This document shows positions 1-11,500 of a stretch of 64,000 bases of DNA, one piece after another. The stretch covers positions 10,602,001 to 10,666,000 of the forward strand of contig OY992835.1 in NCBI GenBank assembly GCA_963921425.1, written 5' to 3'. A program made the translations under genes and the position numbers. Numbering within the stretch: the first letter of the stretch is position 1; each line of letters opens with the position of its first letter. Below the pieces are notes generated by a model. The model saw only the letters and a program-made list of their open reading frames with translations. It ran no database searches and had not been told where the DNA came from. This stretch comes from Dryas octopetala. Lineage: Eukaryota; Streptophyta; Magnoliopsida; Rosales; Rosaceae.

Positions 1-3000
1 AATATTATAAACTATGATAACCTTACTTACGGAAACATCATAACTACTATTCAGAAAAAAGGTCTAAAAATGTGCATTGGCATGAAAATAAGTAAAAAAT
101 CTACTAAAGATAGAAGGACTATCAAATATGAAATGAGAAATTTCTGTGAACAATATGGGCTACCCTCCATAGCTCATTCACAGAAATATAAACGAAGAGA
201 AAAATACCCTCATAAAACATATTACAAAAACACTAAGAGAAAGTTTACAAAAATAATTTCTACAAGAAAAGTAAACCAACACATCAACACCAGTCACAAA
301 AAAGGAAATCTGATAAAAAACAAAAAATCACAGACAAAAGTAAAGTCAAGTATTTAAGTGTAACAAAAAAGGGCATTTTGCAAATGAATGTGGAGTCAAA
401 GAAGCAATTAACCAATTAACCATATCTAATAAAGAAAAGAACAACCTAATTAGGATTCTTGAATTAAGAAACACTGATTTTAGTGAAGTAGAAAATACTA
501 GTAATACCTTACTTACAACTTCTAACACCCAAAACTGAAGATACCCAATCTGATTCTCCCAACATCAATTTTGGTTGTACAGACACTTGCTGTAAAACAA
601 TAAATGTTCTTACTAAACAAGAAGAACAAGAAGAAGTTTTAATAGATTTAATTAGCAAAATTGAAAATCTAGAATTAATTAAAATCTCAATACTTAAAAT
701 AATTCAGGAAAGTTATAACCCAAACTGATGAAAATAAACTCAAAATACCACAACCAAAAATTTGTCTTAGTACAACTTTAGACAAATTTAATAGGGCCAA
801 AAAAGAAATTACACTTCAAGATTTGCAACTTGAAGTAAACAATATTAAAATTGAAATCCAATTATTAAAAACTCAAAATATAGATTTGAAAACAGAAAAT
901 CAAGCAATCAGACAGGATATAAATGTCCTCAAAATAGAAAACAACTTAAAACAATTTCAAGAAAAAGACCAACATAGTTCAAGTCATAAAAATTCTCATC
1001 ATGATTCTGACCACTCAGAATAAAAAGATGAAAATAAAAGTCCTCAAAATATTATAAGTATCATAAATCAAATAAAACTCAAAAAATGACATTCTAAAGT
1101 AAAAATAGTCATTAAATATTTCGAACTATAACCAATGCACTTATTGATTCAGGTGTTGATTTAAATTGCATCAAAAAAGGTATGATACACACAAAATATT
1201 TAGAAAAACAATTGAAACCTTAACCTCAGCAAATAGGAGTAAAATAGAACTTAATTATGAAATCCCTAAAGCACATGTCTGCCAAAATAATGTTTGCTTT
1301 AAAACATGTTTGGTTTTAATAAAAAATATGACAGATCAAGTTATTTTAGGTCTCCCATTCATTGTGTTATTATACCCTTTTACAATAGAAAATGATGGAA
1401 TAACTACCTACCCTGTGGGTGAAAAAATAAAATTTAAATTCATATCTCAACCAGAAGTCAAAGAATTATATGTTTTCCAAAAAAACTCAATTTCAAAGTC
1501 CATAAGTCTAATCCATCAAAATAATAAACAGATAAATTATTTGAAAGAAGAAATCAAATCCAAACGAATTGAAGATCAATTAACTAGTACAACTCTTCAA
1601 CAGAAGATTAATGATTTTGAAGAAAGAATCAAACGAGAAGTTTGTCCTGATCTTCCTACTGTCTTCTGGCATAGAAAGAAACATATAGTAAAACTCTTTC
1701 TTATATTAAAGAATTTAATGAGAAAAATATCCCGACAAAAGCATCCAAATAAGTCAAGAAATCATGGAATTCTGTAAAAATGAAATTACTGAATTACTCA
1801 ACAGAGGAATAATCAAGAAAAGTAAATCTCTTTGGTCTTGTCCAGCCTTTTATGTTCAGAAAAATGTTGAATTAGAAAGAGGTACACCAAGATTAGTCAT
1901 AAATTATAAATCCCTTAATAATGTCCTGGAATGGATAAGATATCCAATTCCAAATAAGAGAGATTTGATAAACAAACTAAGTCAATTAGTTATTTTTTCC
2001 AAATTTGATATGAAAAGTGGATTTTGGCAAATTCAAATTCATGAAGATGATAAGTACAAAACTGCTTTTGTTACCCCCTTTGGTCACTATAAATGGAATA
2101 TCATGCCTTTCGGGTTAAAAAATGCCCCTAGTGAATTTCAGAATATCATAAATGAAATATTTAATCCTTTCAGTCACTTCTCCATAGTCTACATAGATGA
2201 TGTCTTTATCTTTTCTAAATCCATAGAAGAACATTGAAAACATTTGTACTTGTTTTTACACATAGTCAACACCAATGGACTAGTAGTCTCATCCTCAAAA
2301 ATCAAACTATTCCAAACCAATATCAGATTTCTTGGATATAATATTCACGAATCCAAAATTAGTCCAATTGATTGAGTAATTCAGTTTGCAAAAAAAAATT
2401 TCTGACGAAATTCTTGACAAGAATCAACTCCAAAGATTTCTTGGATCCCTCAATTATGTTTTTGATTTCTACAAAAATCTCAGGAAACAATGCAGACCTT
2501 TGTTTGATAGACTCCAAAGCAATCATCCTCCTGGACACCCACTCATACTCTTATAGTCAGAAAAATTAAATGTTATGTCAAGACATTACCTTGTCTTGGT
2601 ATTCCAACAATTAATTCTTTCCAAATAGTTGAAACTGATGCATCTGAACTTGGTTATAGAGGCATTCTCAAACAACAACCTCATCCAAACCATCCTGAAC
2701 AAATTGTTCGTTTCCACTCTGGTGTTTGGACTCAAGCACAAACTTATAATACTATTAAAAAAGAAATTTTATCTATAGTATTATGCATTTCAAAGTTTCA
2801 AGATGACCTTTTAAACAAAAATTTTTTAGTCCGAGTCGATTGCAAAAGTGTCAAACATGTTTTAGAAAAAGATGTTCAAAACATTGCATTTAAACAGATT
2901 TTTGCAAGATGGCAAGCTATACTTAGTGTTTTTTATTTTGAAATTGAATATATTCAAGGAAGTCAGAATTATATCCCTGATTTTCTAACCCGAGAATTCT

Positions 3001-4720
3001 TGCAGGGCAAAAATGGCAACAAGAAGACCTAATAACCCTTCAACCTCTAGTCACAACTCAGTTCTTAACCCAGTTAAACCTGAACTCATCACTCCTTTAA
3101 ATATAATTCCCTTTAGTCACTCTCCAGTCAATGTTTCAAATAGGTTTATTACCATTGGTAGTATTTGACCCAACTATCAGTCCGCCTTAGTATCCCAATA
3201 TAATCCTTACCAGTCAAGCATTTAACTAGTGCTTCAACCCATTATCAATTATTAGGCAGCCACCTCTAGCTATGCCCCAAAAATTTCTGGTCATTCGTTA
3301 TTCTACATTGAATTTAGTCTTAATCATCTTAAGACTCCAGAATTGCTTGCAAAATCATATTTTCCACCCATGCTATATTATGCTCCCAGTCACCCCTCCA
3401 AGTCATTAAAATATTATAGAGATATCCTCTTCACAACTAATTCAATCCTAATTAAACCAATCAAAGATAGGAATGATCCAAATAAAATTCTTTATCATTT
3501 CAAAAAATTATCATTCAACCAGATTGGGGTCCTCATCCCCATTCTCTCCGATTTCTTGATGAAGATGTCACATTTAGTTATTATGATTACATTGATGCTT
3601 GGTACAAGATATTCTTGCATCAAACCGAAGATTTCAGTCATTCCTGGTTCATTAACTTTGATAAGAAATTCAGAGAAAAATTTCCCCTGTGGTTTCAAAA
3701 ATGGTGGTCAACCCATGAACCTATTTTCAGTCTCATACCTAATACTTTGCAAAATTTTGTCAAGTATTTTTCAACTGTTTATGCAGTCAATAAAGATGAA
3801 GCAGAAATCCCAACTCTTCTCCATTTTGTTTCCAAATACAAAGTTTCATGGATCCTCAAGTGGCACTATGAAATCAATTATGACATTGTCACAAGACATT
3901 TTTCAGTAAAATGATGGGATAAATTCAATCATGATTGCATCATCACCCAATTCAACACTGAGTTTCCCTCAACAAAAACCCATCAACTGAAACCAACTGT
4001 TTCACAGTCATCCATCTCTAGCTTCCCTCTCAATAGAAGAAAAGTCTAAATCTGAATTAAAAGAACTTGCCAAAAAAATCATGCTGCAAGTCACTCAGAT
4101 GGGTGGAGAAGATGAAGTAAAAAATGAAAATAGTTCTCTAGCCTCCTATGAAGCTTCAACATCCAATGAAAATAATAAGAAGGCCACTAGTCAAAAGAAA
4201 AAACACCTTTGGTCAGAACCCTACTATATACCAAGATGCTCAGAAGATTTGAACAACGACTAATTTGTGTTCACAGTTCATGAGCTTAATAGTAAAAAGG
4301 CACTCTCAAGACAAATTACTATTCATGAATAGTGACTTTTTGCTATTCATCAATCAAGCGAAATTGGCTTCTCTCAGTCAAGAATCTACTTTTCCAACCA
4401 AGAATCTGCTTTCGGTGCAAACAAGAACAAGCAGTCCATCACCATAGTCAATCACAACATCTTTCAGTCATTCATGCCAGGAATCCAATAATTCCAGCTA
4501 TTTCCAACTTGTAGCTCTTCTCTTTAAATACCATCCTTCTTTGATGGTCGAGACAGGCTTCATTCCAGCACTTCTGAAATTTCTAGTTCAAATTAGCAAA
4601 CACTGTTGTAAACCTTCAGGCTTTGAGAGATCGTCCTAGCATACTTGAGATATCAGACTGTGATATTTTAGTATTCTAGCACTTTCAATCTTTGCAACTA
4701 TGTTTATTTTATTTTGAAGA
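1..4720 (+). mobile_element. Endogenous pararetrovirus fossil (Caulimoviridae, florendovirus-like)
   Basis: Remains of an integrated plant pararetrovirus that begins before the window. Parts in order: the end of a coat-protein region (about 70-350), a CCHC zinc knuckle (about 355-400), a Lys/Glu/Asn-rich coiled-coil-like stretch (about 620-1020), a retropepsin-like segment (about 1130-1400), reverse transcriptase (about 1765-2570, with a YIDD catalytic motif and a PFGLKNAP motif), RNase H (about 2590-2990), and a 3' region (about 3010-3960) of the kind found in plant caulimovirid copies. Sequence at 4500-4720 with a TATA-like tttaaata could be the old promoter and leader. No LTRs are seen, which fits Caulimoviridae better than Gypsy. 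The copy is clearly broken, with roughly ten or more interruptions, so it is old. Family-level call is firm; the genus is a guess from memory of similar plant copies. Confidence 0.85.
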
Positions 4721-4805
4721 AATTCAAGTAATTTCAATAAGTTTTCATTGCACTACTTTCTTGCATTATTTTCAATATTATGATCAATAGTTATATTCTT
4801 GATTT

Positions 4806-4844
<39 letters not shown>

Positions 4845-4845
<1 letters not shown>

Positions 4846-5026
4846 GGAGGCTCCATTGTAGGATCCTACAAATAATTTTATTTATAGGATACCTCGTGGG
4901 GCCCACTCCCATATATTTTCGACAATCCGAAAAGTCTATTTTTTAGACATCTATTCATAGATCATGCTTGCAAAAAATTAGCCAAATTGAAAATCATTTG
5001 TATATCTAAACTATATATATCAAAAA
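4845..5026. mobile_element. Left half of a foldback element
   Basis: Begins just after an (AT)n run (about 4811-4841) with acagggaggctcc, close to the terminus of the complete foldback at 37221-37621 (caggctcc). It has the same layout: a ggggcccac tract, then the internal module with tgcaaaaaattagcc. The right arm is absent, and a second foldback starts immediately after. I read it as a truncated or partly overwritten element. Confidence 0.55.
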
Positions 5027-5414
5027 TGCTCTAAAGCTAACTAGTAGCAAGTTAATACAAAGCTAACCACTCTGTTGGGCTCACCGCACAATGTAATCTT
5101 AAAATCTGAACCGTCCATTTTTTAGATCTTACTTTATAGATCATCTCTGCAAAAAATCTCTAAAATCAGAAATCATTTAGCAATTTGATTATAATAACAA
5201 CTATTCATATGCCTTTATCGAAAACAGTGTTCGTCTATTTATTTGATCACAATTAGATGACTAAATGATTTTTTATTTAATTGATTTTTTGCAATAATGA
5301 TTTTTGAAGTAAAGCCTAAAAAATCGACGGTTTGGATTATGAGATTAGTTATGTGGTGGGCCCAAAAGTATGATTAGCTTCGTATTAACTTGCTAACTAG
5401 TTAGCTTTAGAGCA

Positions 5415-5416
<2 letters not shown>
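5027..5416. mobile_element. Foldback MITE in an (AT)n tract
   Basis: The first 45 or so bases (gctctaaagctaactag, then agttaatac) return inverted at the right end, so the element can fold back on itself. Between the arms lie ggcccac-type tracts and inverted copies of the tgcaaaaaat module. It is followed by an (AT)n run at about 5418-5448. Related ends occur at 63534-63900. The superfamily is not assigned because the flanking AT repeats hide any target duplication. Confidence 0.7.
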
Positions 5417-5453
<37 letters not shown>

Positions 5454-5647
5454 GGCAATGCCTCAAACATTCTTATATCTATAATATACTATTATGATTA
5501 AAAATCAAGTAAAACTAGGAGAAGGTTGAATCCAAAGGCATAAATGCATATATAATAAATGGGTATGTGCTCATTTTAGAATTTAACGACAATTTTTAGT
5601 GTTTTAATTAAAAGTTGTGCTTCCTTAAAAACCTTGTGTTACTAACT

Positions 5648-5866
5648 CCAAGGTGTTGGAGGAGTTAGTTCGGAGGTATAACTGTAAATCCAGGCACTTG
5701 AGTTCGAGTCTCCAGTTCGACCCTTGGAGCCAGACGGCAAGGGAGGTAAAAGCCCTTGTGAATTCCTTAGGCCCGGTGTAGATTGCCTGTCTTTGAGTGG
5801 CCCAAGGGATTAGTCTGGTGAGCGAAAGCTGGCCCAAGACACCCTCGGTTACCAAAAGAAAAAAAC
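5648..5866 (+). mobile_element. tRNA-derived SINE
   Basis: About 220 bp with internal RNA polymerase III promoter signatures: an A-box-like tagttcggagg near 5664 and a B-box-like gagttcgagtctc near 5700. It ends in an A-rich tail (about 5853-5865). The flanks are near-identical 12-bp direct repeats, gtgttactaact at 5636-5647 and gtgttactagct at 5870-5881, as expected for target-primed insertion. A 3' fragment of the same family is at 6878-6978. Confidence 0.8.
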
Positions 5867-5881
5867 ATCGTGTTACTAGCT

Positions 5882-6361
5882 ATATATTGGTTCTCAATAT
5901 TGAAAGAGGTCCCCAGATCGATTACCCCCTCCCCATATCAAAAACTCTTTCTTGATGACTCAACATGGATTTTTGTTTTTGTCTCTCTTAGTGATTTTGG
6001 GTTGAGCTTAGTATATATGACTCAAAAGATGTATCAACTTAGTATTTAGTGTTGGATTTTTTATAAGATAGGATGTATTGGTGTAATTGTAGTGTGATAG
6101 CAAAATATTTATAGTGGGTGTATTATGCTGATTATAGTGCTGTAAGTGTTACTCAATTTTGATCAACCAGGGACCTATTGTTACACCTAAGTTCGAACCC
6201 CTAACACATTTTAATCATTTTTTTTTTGTCTAAAGTTTTTAAAACCTTAAATCTTAGGGGTTTTTTTTTTTTTTTTTTTCAACCACATGCGGAAGTGGGT
6301 GATAAGCCTACCCACTTTTAAGTTTTAACGAGCCAAACGAAATGCTCGGCTTTTTTTTTTA
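5882..6361. other. Intergenic, AT-rich
   Basis: No gene seen. The stretch is AT-rich with poly(T) runs near 6215-6230, 6258-6280 and 6351-6360. The sequence aagttcgaacccc near 6190 resembles a pol III B-box, but no A-box, tail or target duplication was found to support a SINE. Confidence 0.6.
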
Positions 6362-6767
6362 AAGCCAAATAACACTTTTGGTCCATGTATTTATACAAAA
6401 TTTAAACTTTGGTCTATCTTGGTCTTTTAATTTTTGCAATTTTAGTCATGTGCCAATACTATAGTAATTAAGTCCAAATCATCAACTCCATTTAATTTCT
6501 AACTGAAAATGTGATGTGGCATGGGCATTTTGAACATTTCAAAATTAGTCGTGTCACTAGATTAAAGGGCTCCACTTTTGAACTATTTGAAATGTTCAAA
6601 ATGCCCATACCTCGTCTAATTTCTATCAACAATTTAAATGGAGTTAACAATTTTAACTTTAATTGATATTATATTAGAAGTACATAACTGAAATTCCCAA
6701 AATTAAAAAACATAACCAAAGTGAAAATTTTGTGAAAGTATATGAACCAAAAGTGTCATTTGGTCTT
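6362..6767. mobile_element. Foldback MITE
   Basis: The left end (ccaaataacacttttggtcc) is matched inverted at the right end (ccaaaagtgtcatttgg), with further matching bases inward (acaaaattt, ctttggt) and a second inner inverted pair around 6525-6610 (gggcattttgaacattt and its reverse). About 400 bp, non-coding. No clean target duplication was found. Confidence 0.7.
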
Positions 6768-6877
6768 TTTCTTAATTTTAATATAATACAATGGTTAAAA
6801 CTATTCAAATCGCTTAAATGTAGAAATTAATATTTTATATATTATAAGTATGTTAAGTGGATTAATAATACTACAGT

Positions 6878-6978
6878 GACCAGCCCTGACCAGCCCGGTG
6901 TGGATTGTTTGTCTTTTACCGGCCTAAATAATTAATCAAATGCGTGAAACCTGTCCCAAAACATCCTCGATTACCACA
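6878..6978 (+). mobile_element. 3' fragment of the same SINE family
   Basis: Runs in parallel with the last 100 bases of the SINE at 5648-5866: cccggtgt, gattg, tgtctt, ggcc, attaatc, gaaa, tggccc/tgtccc, acaccctcg/acatcctcg, ttacca, then an A-rich tail. The tRNA-like head with the A and B boxes is absent, so it is 5'-truncated. Confidence 0.6.
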
Positions 6979-7038
6979 AAAATAATAATGATACTATGGT
7001 GAGTTTTTTTTAATTTATTTTTCCGGTATCAACAAGCT

Positions 7039-7189
7039 CACATAAGTTGTCGTTACCAACTGCCTGAGCCTTCCATATTTCCTCAGTGTCTCAAAAAGCA
7101 CAAGTTGTCGATACCAATTTAACTACATATTAGACTACGAAACCCAACCAAGCCCACATCACATAAGCTGTCGTTACCAACTGCATGAG
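7039..7189 (+). repeat. 30-bp direct repeat at the PPR start codon
   Basis: Copy one is 7039-7068 and copy two 7160-7189 (cacataag, tgtcgttaccaactgc). They differ at two bases. One difference turns ctgcctgag into ctgcatgag, and that ATG is the start codon of the PPR gene at 7185. A shorter related piece (acaagttgtcgataccaa) lies between them. Confidence 0.75.
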
Positions 7190-9401
7190 TTTCCATGGAG
7201 ATTTCCTCAAACAACACAAGCGTCTTCTGCAACTACTGCATGCATGCTCAAGGGTTCATTCTCTCGAAGCAACAAAAGCACTCCACGCCCTCAGCATCAC
7301 AATGGGTCCATCTCCAAACCAACCCATTTTCGTTTACAACAATGTCATGTCACAATATTCGTCACTTGGGAAGTTTTCAGTTGCACGTCAGTTGTTTGAC
7401 AAAATGTCATGTAGGAACGTTGTGTCATATAATATCATAATTAGTGCTTCTACTAGATGTGGGTATGTAGGGGAAGCTTGGAGAATGTTTTCTGAGATGA
7501 GGGGTTGTGGGTTTGAGCCAACTCAATATGCGGTTGGTGGGTTATTGTCATGTGGGTCATTGGATGTTTATCATGGGGTACAGTTAAATTCGTTGGTCGT
7601 AAAGAACGGACTGCTGGATGTTGATGCTTTTGTGGGGACTTCTTTGTTGGGTTTTTACGGAAGGCATGGGTTGTTAGAGGAAGCGGTTTGGACATTTGAG
7701 GATATGCCCTGTAAGAGCTTGGTGACATGGAATTCAATGATGTCTCTGCTTGGACATCATGGGTTTGCTGAAAATTGTGTGTTTCTGTTTCGGGAGCTAG
7801 TGAGGATGGATGCTGCTTTGTCTGAAGGTTCTTTTGTTGGTGTTTTTTCTGCATTTTCATGCCAACAAGACTTGGGATTTGGGGAACAAGTGCATGGTTT
7901 AGTCATAAAAAATGGGTTTAATTGTGTTGTTCTGGTGGCGAATTCTCTTATCAGTATGTATGTGAAATGCACAGGCATATGCTTGGCAGAGCAAATGATT
8001 GCAGAGTTAACTGTTCAGGATGTTGTATCATGGAATACTATCATTGGTGCAGCAGCAAAAACTGACAGACCTGGAAAAGCATTAGAACTCTTCTCAAAAA
8101 TGTCCATGGGTGGAGTATTGCCTACTGAGATCACATTTGTCAACCTTATAAACTGTTGTGCCCGTTGGGAGGTTCCATTCTACGGAGAGTCTGTTCATGC
8201 TAAGATAATCCGGCATGCTTTTGAATCTGATGTTTTTGTAGGTACTGCATTGGTTAATTTTTATGCTAAATGTGATAACTTGGAAGAAGCCCATCGCTGT
8301 TTTAATGAGATATATGAGAAGAATTTGGTTTCCTGGAATGCATTGATTTGGGGTTACTCAAATAATTGTTTGCCTACATCTATATTTTTACTACAAGAAA
8401 TGCTTCGTTTGGGTTACCGACCTAATGAGTTCTCATTTTCAGCTGTTCTTAAGCCATCATTGGCACTAGAGCTCCAGCAGCTTCATTGCTTAATTATAAG
8501 AATGGGCTTTCAGAAACATGAGTATGTGCTGAGCTCTCTTATAACCTCATATTCCAACAATGGTCTCATGTCTGATGCCCTGGTCTTTGTCTCAGCTTCT
8601 GACGATCTGCTTCCTGCTGTTCCCTCTAATGTCATTGCTGGAATATATAACAGAACTGGGCAATATAATAAAACACTGAAATTGTTTTCTCTTCTTGAAG
8701 AAGTTGACATTGTATCCTTGAACATTGCAATTGCAGCTTATGCCCGCAGCGGTTATTACAAAGAGGCATTTGAGCTTTTCAAACAATTGCATTTAATTAA
8801 AGTCCCACCAGACAATTATACATTTGTTAGCCTTCTAAGTGTGTGCGCTAAACTTTGCAATCTTGCTTTGGGCAGTTCTCTTCATGGTTATATCATTAAG
8901 ACTGATTTCAGTCGTTGCGACACATTTGTGTGCAATGTGTTAGTTGATATGTATGGGAAATGTGGTAGCATTGGAAGCTCAGTGAAAATCTTTGACCAAA
9001 TGAAAGGCAAAAACTTAATCACATGGACAGCTCTAATTTCTGCTCTTGGTCTTGATGGTTATGTCCATGAGGCATTAGAACAATTCAAAGAAATGATGGT
9101 CCGGGGCTTTAAGCCTGATGGATTAGCTTTTACTGCTGTGCTTACAGCTTGCAGGCATGGTGGATTAGTGAGAGATGGGATGGAGTTATTCAGGAAAATG
9201 GAAAGGGATTATGGAGTTGAACCAGAAATGGATCATTACCATTGTGTGGTGGACTTACTAGCTAAATGTGGACATATTAGGGAAGCAGAGGAAGTGATTT
9301 CCAACATGCCATTCCCACCAAATGCCATTATATGGCGTAGTTTCCTTGAAGGCTGCAAGTGTCTTGGAGCTGCAAAGGAACAAGCGATGGGACATGTTTA
9401 A
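7185..9401 (+). CDS. PLS-type pentatricopeptide repeat protein (At3g58590-like)
   Basis: A 738-residue intronless reading frame made almost entirely of 31-36 residue PPR helical hairpins. PPR proteins bind single-stranded RNA in mitochondria or plastids, reading about one base per motif, and act in editing, splicing or stability of organellar transcripts. Recurrent signatures include VSWNTIIGAAAKT, VFVGTALVNFYAKCDNLEEA and LITWTALISALG. The C-terminus has the final PPRs plus the start of an E-type extension (MDHYHCVVDLL, MPFPPNAIIWRSFLEGC) but no DYW deaminase domain. Whole-length similarity from memory is to Arabidopsis At3g58590, including the head (LLQLL..CS, KALHALSIT) and tail. The ATG lies in the second copy of a direct repeat; the family starts at about this point, so I keep it. 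The organelle is not determined. Confidence 0.93.
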   Translation: MSFHGDFLKQHKRLLQLLHACSRVHSLEATKALHALSITMGPSPNQPIFVYNNVMSQYSSLGKFSVARQLFDKMSCRNVVSYNIIISASTRCGYVGEAWRMFSEMRGCGFEPTQYAVGGLLSCGSLDVYHGVQLNSLVVKNGLLDVDAFVGTSLLGFYGRHGLLEEAVWTFEDMPCKSLVTWNSMMSLLGHHGFAENCVFLFRELVRMDAALSEGSFVGVFSAFSCQQDLGFGEQVHGLVIKNGFNCVVLVANSLISMYVKCTGICLAEQMIAELTVQDVVSWNTIIGAAAKTDRPGKALELFSKMSMGGVLPTEITFVNLINCCARWEVPFYGESVHAKIIRHAFESDVFVGTALVNFYAKCDNLEEAHRCFNEIYEKNLVSWNALIWGYSNNCLPTSIFLLQEMLRLGYRPNEFSFSAVLKPSLALELQQLHCLIIRMGFQKHEYVLSSLITSYSNNGLMSDALVFVSASDDLLPAVPSNVIAGIYNRTGQYNKTLKLFSLLEEVDIVSLNIAIAAYARSGYYKEAFELFKQLHLIKVPPDNYTFVSLLSVCAKLCNLALGSSLHGYIIKTDFSRCDTFVCNVLVDMYGKCGSIGSSVKIFDQMKGKNLITWTALISALGLDGYVHEALEQFKEMMVRGFKPDGLAFTAVLTACRHGGLVRDGMELFRKMERDYGVEPEMDHYHCVVDLLAKCGHIREAEEVISNMPFPPNAIIWRSFLEGCKCLGAAKEQAMGHV

Positions 9402-9699
9402 ATTATGAATCAGCCCGAAAAATTTGTTTGAGTGTCTAAGGTCCAGTTTGGGATTGTGGCGGGTAGCCTCAAAAGCACTTATATCAAAAATCTTGTGGAG
9501 AAAGTTTGTTAACTTAAATTGGAACAAGTTATTCAGTCATGATGGAGTTTTGGCAGCTGTTTTGAGAATCTCAATGCGCTGGTTTACTGATCACTCCTTT
9601 CCATTTCTTCTTTGCTTACTCCTTTCCCTTTCACTCATGGCGCACTAGTTCCCTGATCTCTCAGAATCTCAATTTCATCCCTGAGCTTGGCCAAGAGCA
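9402..9699. other. Intergenic, 3' flank of the PPR gene
   Basis: Probable 3' UTR and spacer. No further gene seen; a short open frame at 9424-9648 has no recognisable content. Confidence 0.6.
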
Positions 9700-10086
9700 A
9701 AGTCCTCCCATGACTCTCATCCCGAAGCTTCGAACTCTATCAATCCCTCTTTCTCTTCCATTTCTTCTTTTAGAACCTCAAAACCCAAATCCAAAGTTCT
9801 CAAGTCAGTGATGGTGGGCCAAATTCAACAGAAACATCAGAAACCACTGTTCTTGGATGCTCTGGTCAACGGTGCTTCCAAAGAAGAGGTTGGTCGGATT
9901 TTTTGTCTGGTAAGTTTCTTATTTCAGCAACAAACTTGTTGGTTTTTATTTTGATCAAGAATAACTTGTAATTCCTTGTTTTCCAGGTTAGAGTTGTTTG
10001 GGACAGTGGGGATTATTTAGTTGTCAGGACTGATCGGCATTGTGCATTTGAAAGATTCTTGATTCCATTCCCTTCAAAGGCCAGGT
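9700..10086 (+). pseudogene. Fragment resembling PUR7 (SAICAR synthase), 5' exons
   Basis: Two exon-like blocks. Block one (to about 9910) reads a Ser-rich, transit-peptide-like stretch followed by QQKHQKPLFLDALVNGASKEEV and then a gtaag donor. Block two (9988-10086, after a ttttccag acceptor) reads VRVVWDSGDYLVVRTDRHCAFERF. Plant PUR7 (phosphoribosylaminoimidazole-succinocarboxamide synthase, plastid purine synthesis) has the same order: SLDAL...KEEV, then KVRDIYD.GDYLVLVTTDRQSAFDR. Here the segment between KEEV and VRD is missing, several conserved residues are changed, and no downstream catalytic exons follow. I take it as a truncated, decayed gene copy. The family assignment rests on memory of the Arabidopsis sequence. 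Confidence 0.6.
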
Positions 10087-11497
10087 CCGTTCCAAGATCC
10101 CACCCTAAAGAAAATAAATTTCTTATACATGTGTTTTCTTGATTGGATTTGGTTGAGTATTTTAATGGGAAAAGAAAAATATAACAGCTAGAAAGCTCAA
10201 AGCGTGTTAATTAAAATACTTACTACGGTTTTGTTTTTCTTGTTGGGTTTGTGGGTGAGATATTATAATCATTGTGTTTCATACAATTGTGAGTAGAACA
10301 AGATGCTAACTTTTAGTAAATGCAATAATTGCTTTGTTTAAGACGTTTCATAATCATGAAAATAAAATTGGAGGAAGATGGATTTTCTGCTATACTCATC
10401 TTCGTGCAGATGAGTTTATATATATATATAAGTTAAGTAGTTGTCATCCTATGGAAATTGGTTAATGTCCCAGCATACTTGTATTTGAGGGATAGGACTG
10501 GTTTTAGATTTTATTGGAACAATTACCATCTCAAAAACTTGTTGAATTTTCTATAGAACTGTGGTACCTATTTCTTGTCGACCTGAATATGGTTGCCAAA
10601 TTTTTCTTGTTTGATTTTGCATTCTGATTTGTATAGGATTCGTCAGTTATTGATGTGGGCAATATGGTACTTTTATGTAGTATGTTGATTTTAATTGCTG
10701 AAACTGGTATCCTCTGTTTTGAGGAGTTTTGGCTGCTGGAAGCTCTTGTTATTATGAGGGATGGCTGAAGGTTTTTTCCCTGTTTCCTGCTTGAGGCTTG
10801 GACTGAAGTTTCTGCTCAATTACTGCATTATATTTGTAAGGCTTTTGAGCTCTTAATGCACAGAAATTGCTCTTGTTTTTGAGCTTTATTTTCCTTTCAA
10901 AGCCTTTATAAGGATGATTTCATTATTTTTTTCTTAGAATCATGATCAAACAAGAAGAGCATTTTGAACATTGGTTGCTGCTTATGGTAGCTCAGATAAT
11001 TTTTCTATGTACGACTTCAACCTGCGATTGAAGTATTCTTTTGATTAATAACATCCTTATCTTGAGAAATTTTTATGGAAAATCAGGGAATTTCCTTATC
11101 AAGATATGGACTACCATCTAGCCAAATGAGTTCTATACTTCAAAATAGATTGGTGCATTCATATTACTTCAGTCCCTGTTTGTGCCCATTTTATTGGTCT
11201 GGTTTCAGCTCTTTGGTTCTAACTCTTTCACTGCCAGCTGTGCAAATTGGTTTAATACAATGGAATTTAACGGGAACAACATCGTGTCTCGACTTGAACG
11301 GGAACAACTACATTGGTTCATATGAAGAAGTTGAGAATTACCTCTTTAGAAGTTAATTCTAATACTTCTGCTGCAAATAGACCATGGATATTATCAGAAT
11401 TTTGTTAGTTCACTTTTATTGAAAGATATGCAGTTGGGACATGTTTATAAGCTATCATGTGTTTTCATATTTTTCTACTTTGATATACTAGATCATG
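10087..11497. other. Intergenic, no gene recognised
   Basis: T-rich sequence following the PUR7-like fragment. It could be decayed intron or flank of that gene, but no further PUR7-like exon could be read. The open frame at 11075-11356 has no recognisable content. A short AT run sits at about 10418-10430. Confidence 0.5.
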
Positions 11498-11500
11498 TAA

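Noticed and set aside
5625-5855. 76-residue minus-strand frame
   Set aside because: It lies across the SINE and has no protein family features.
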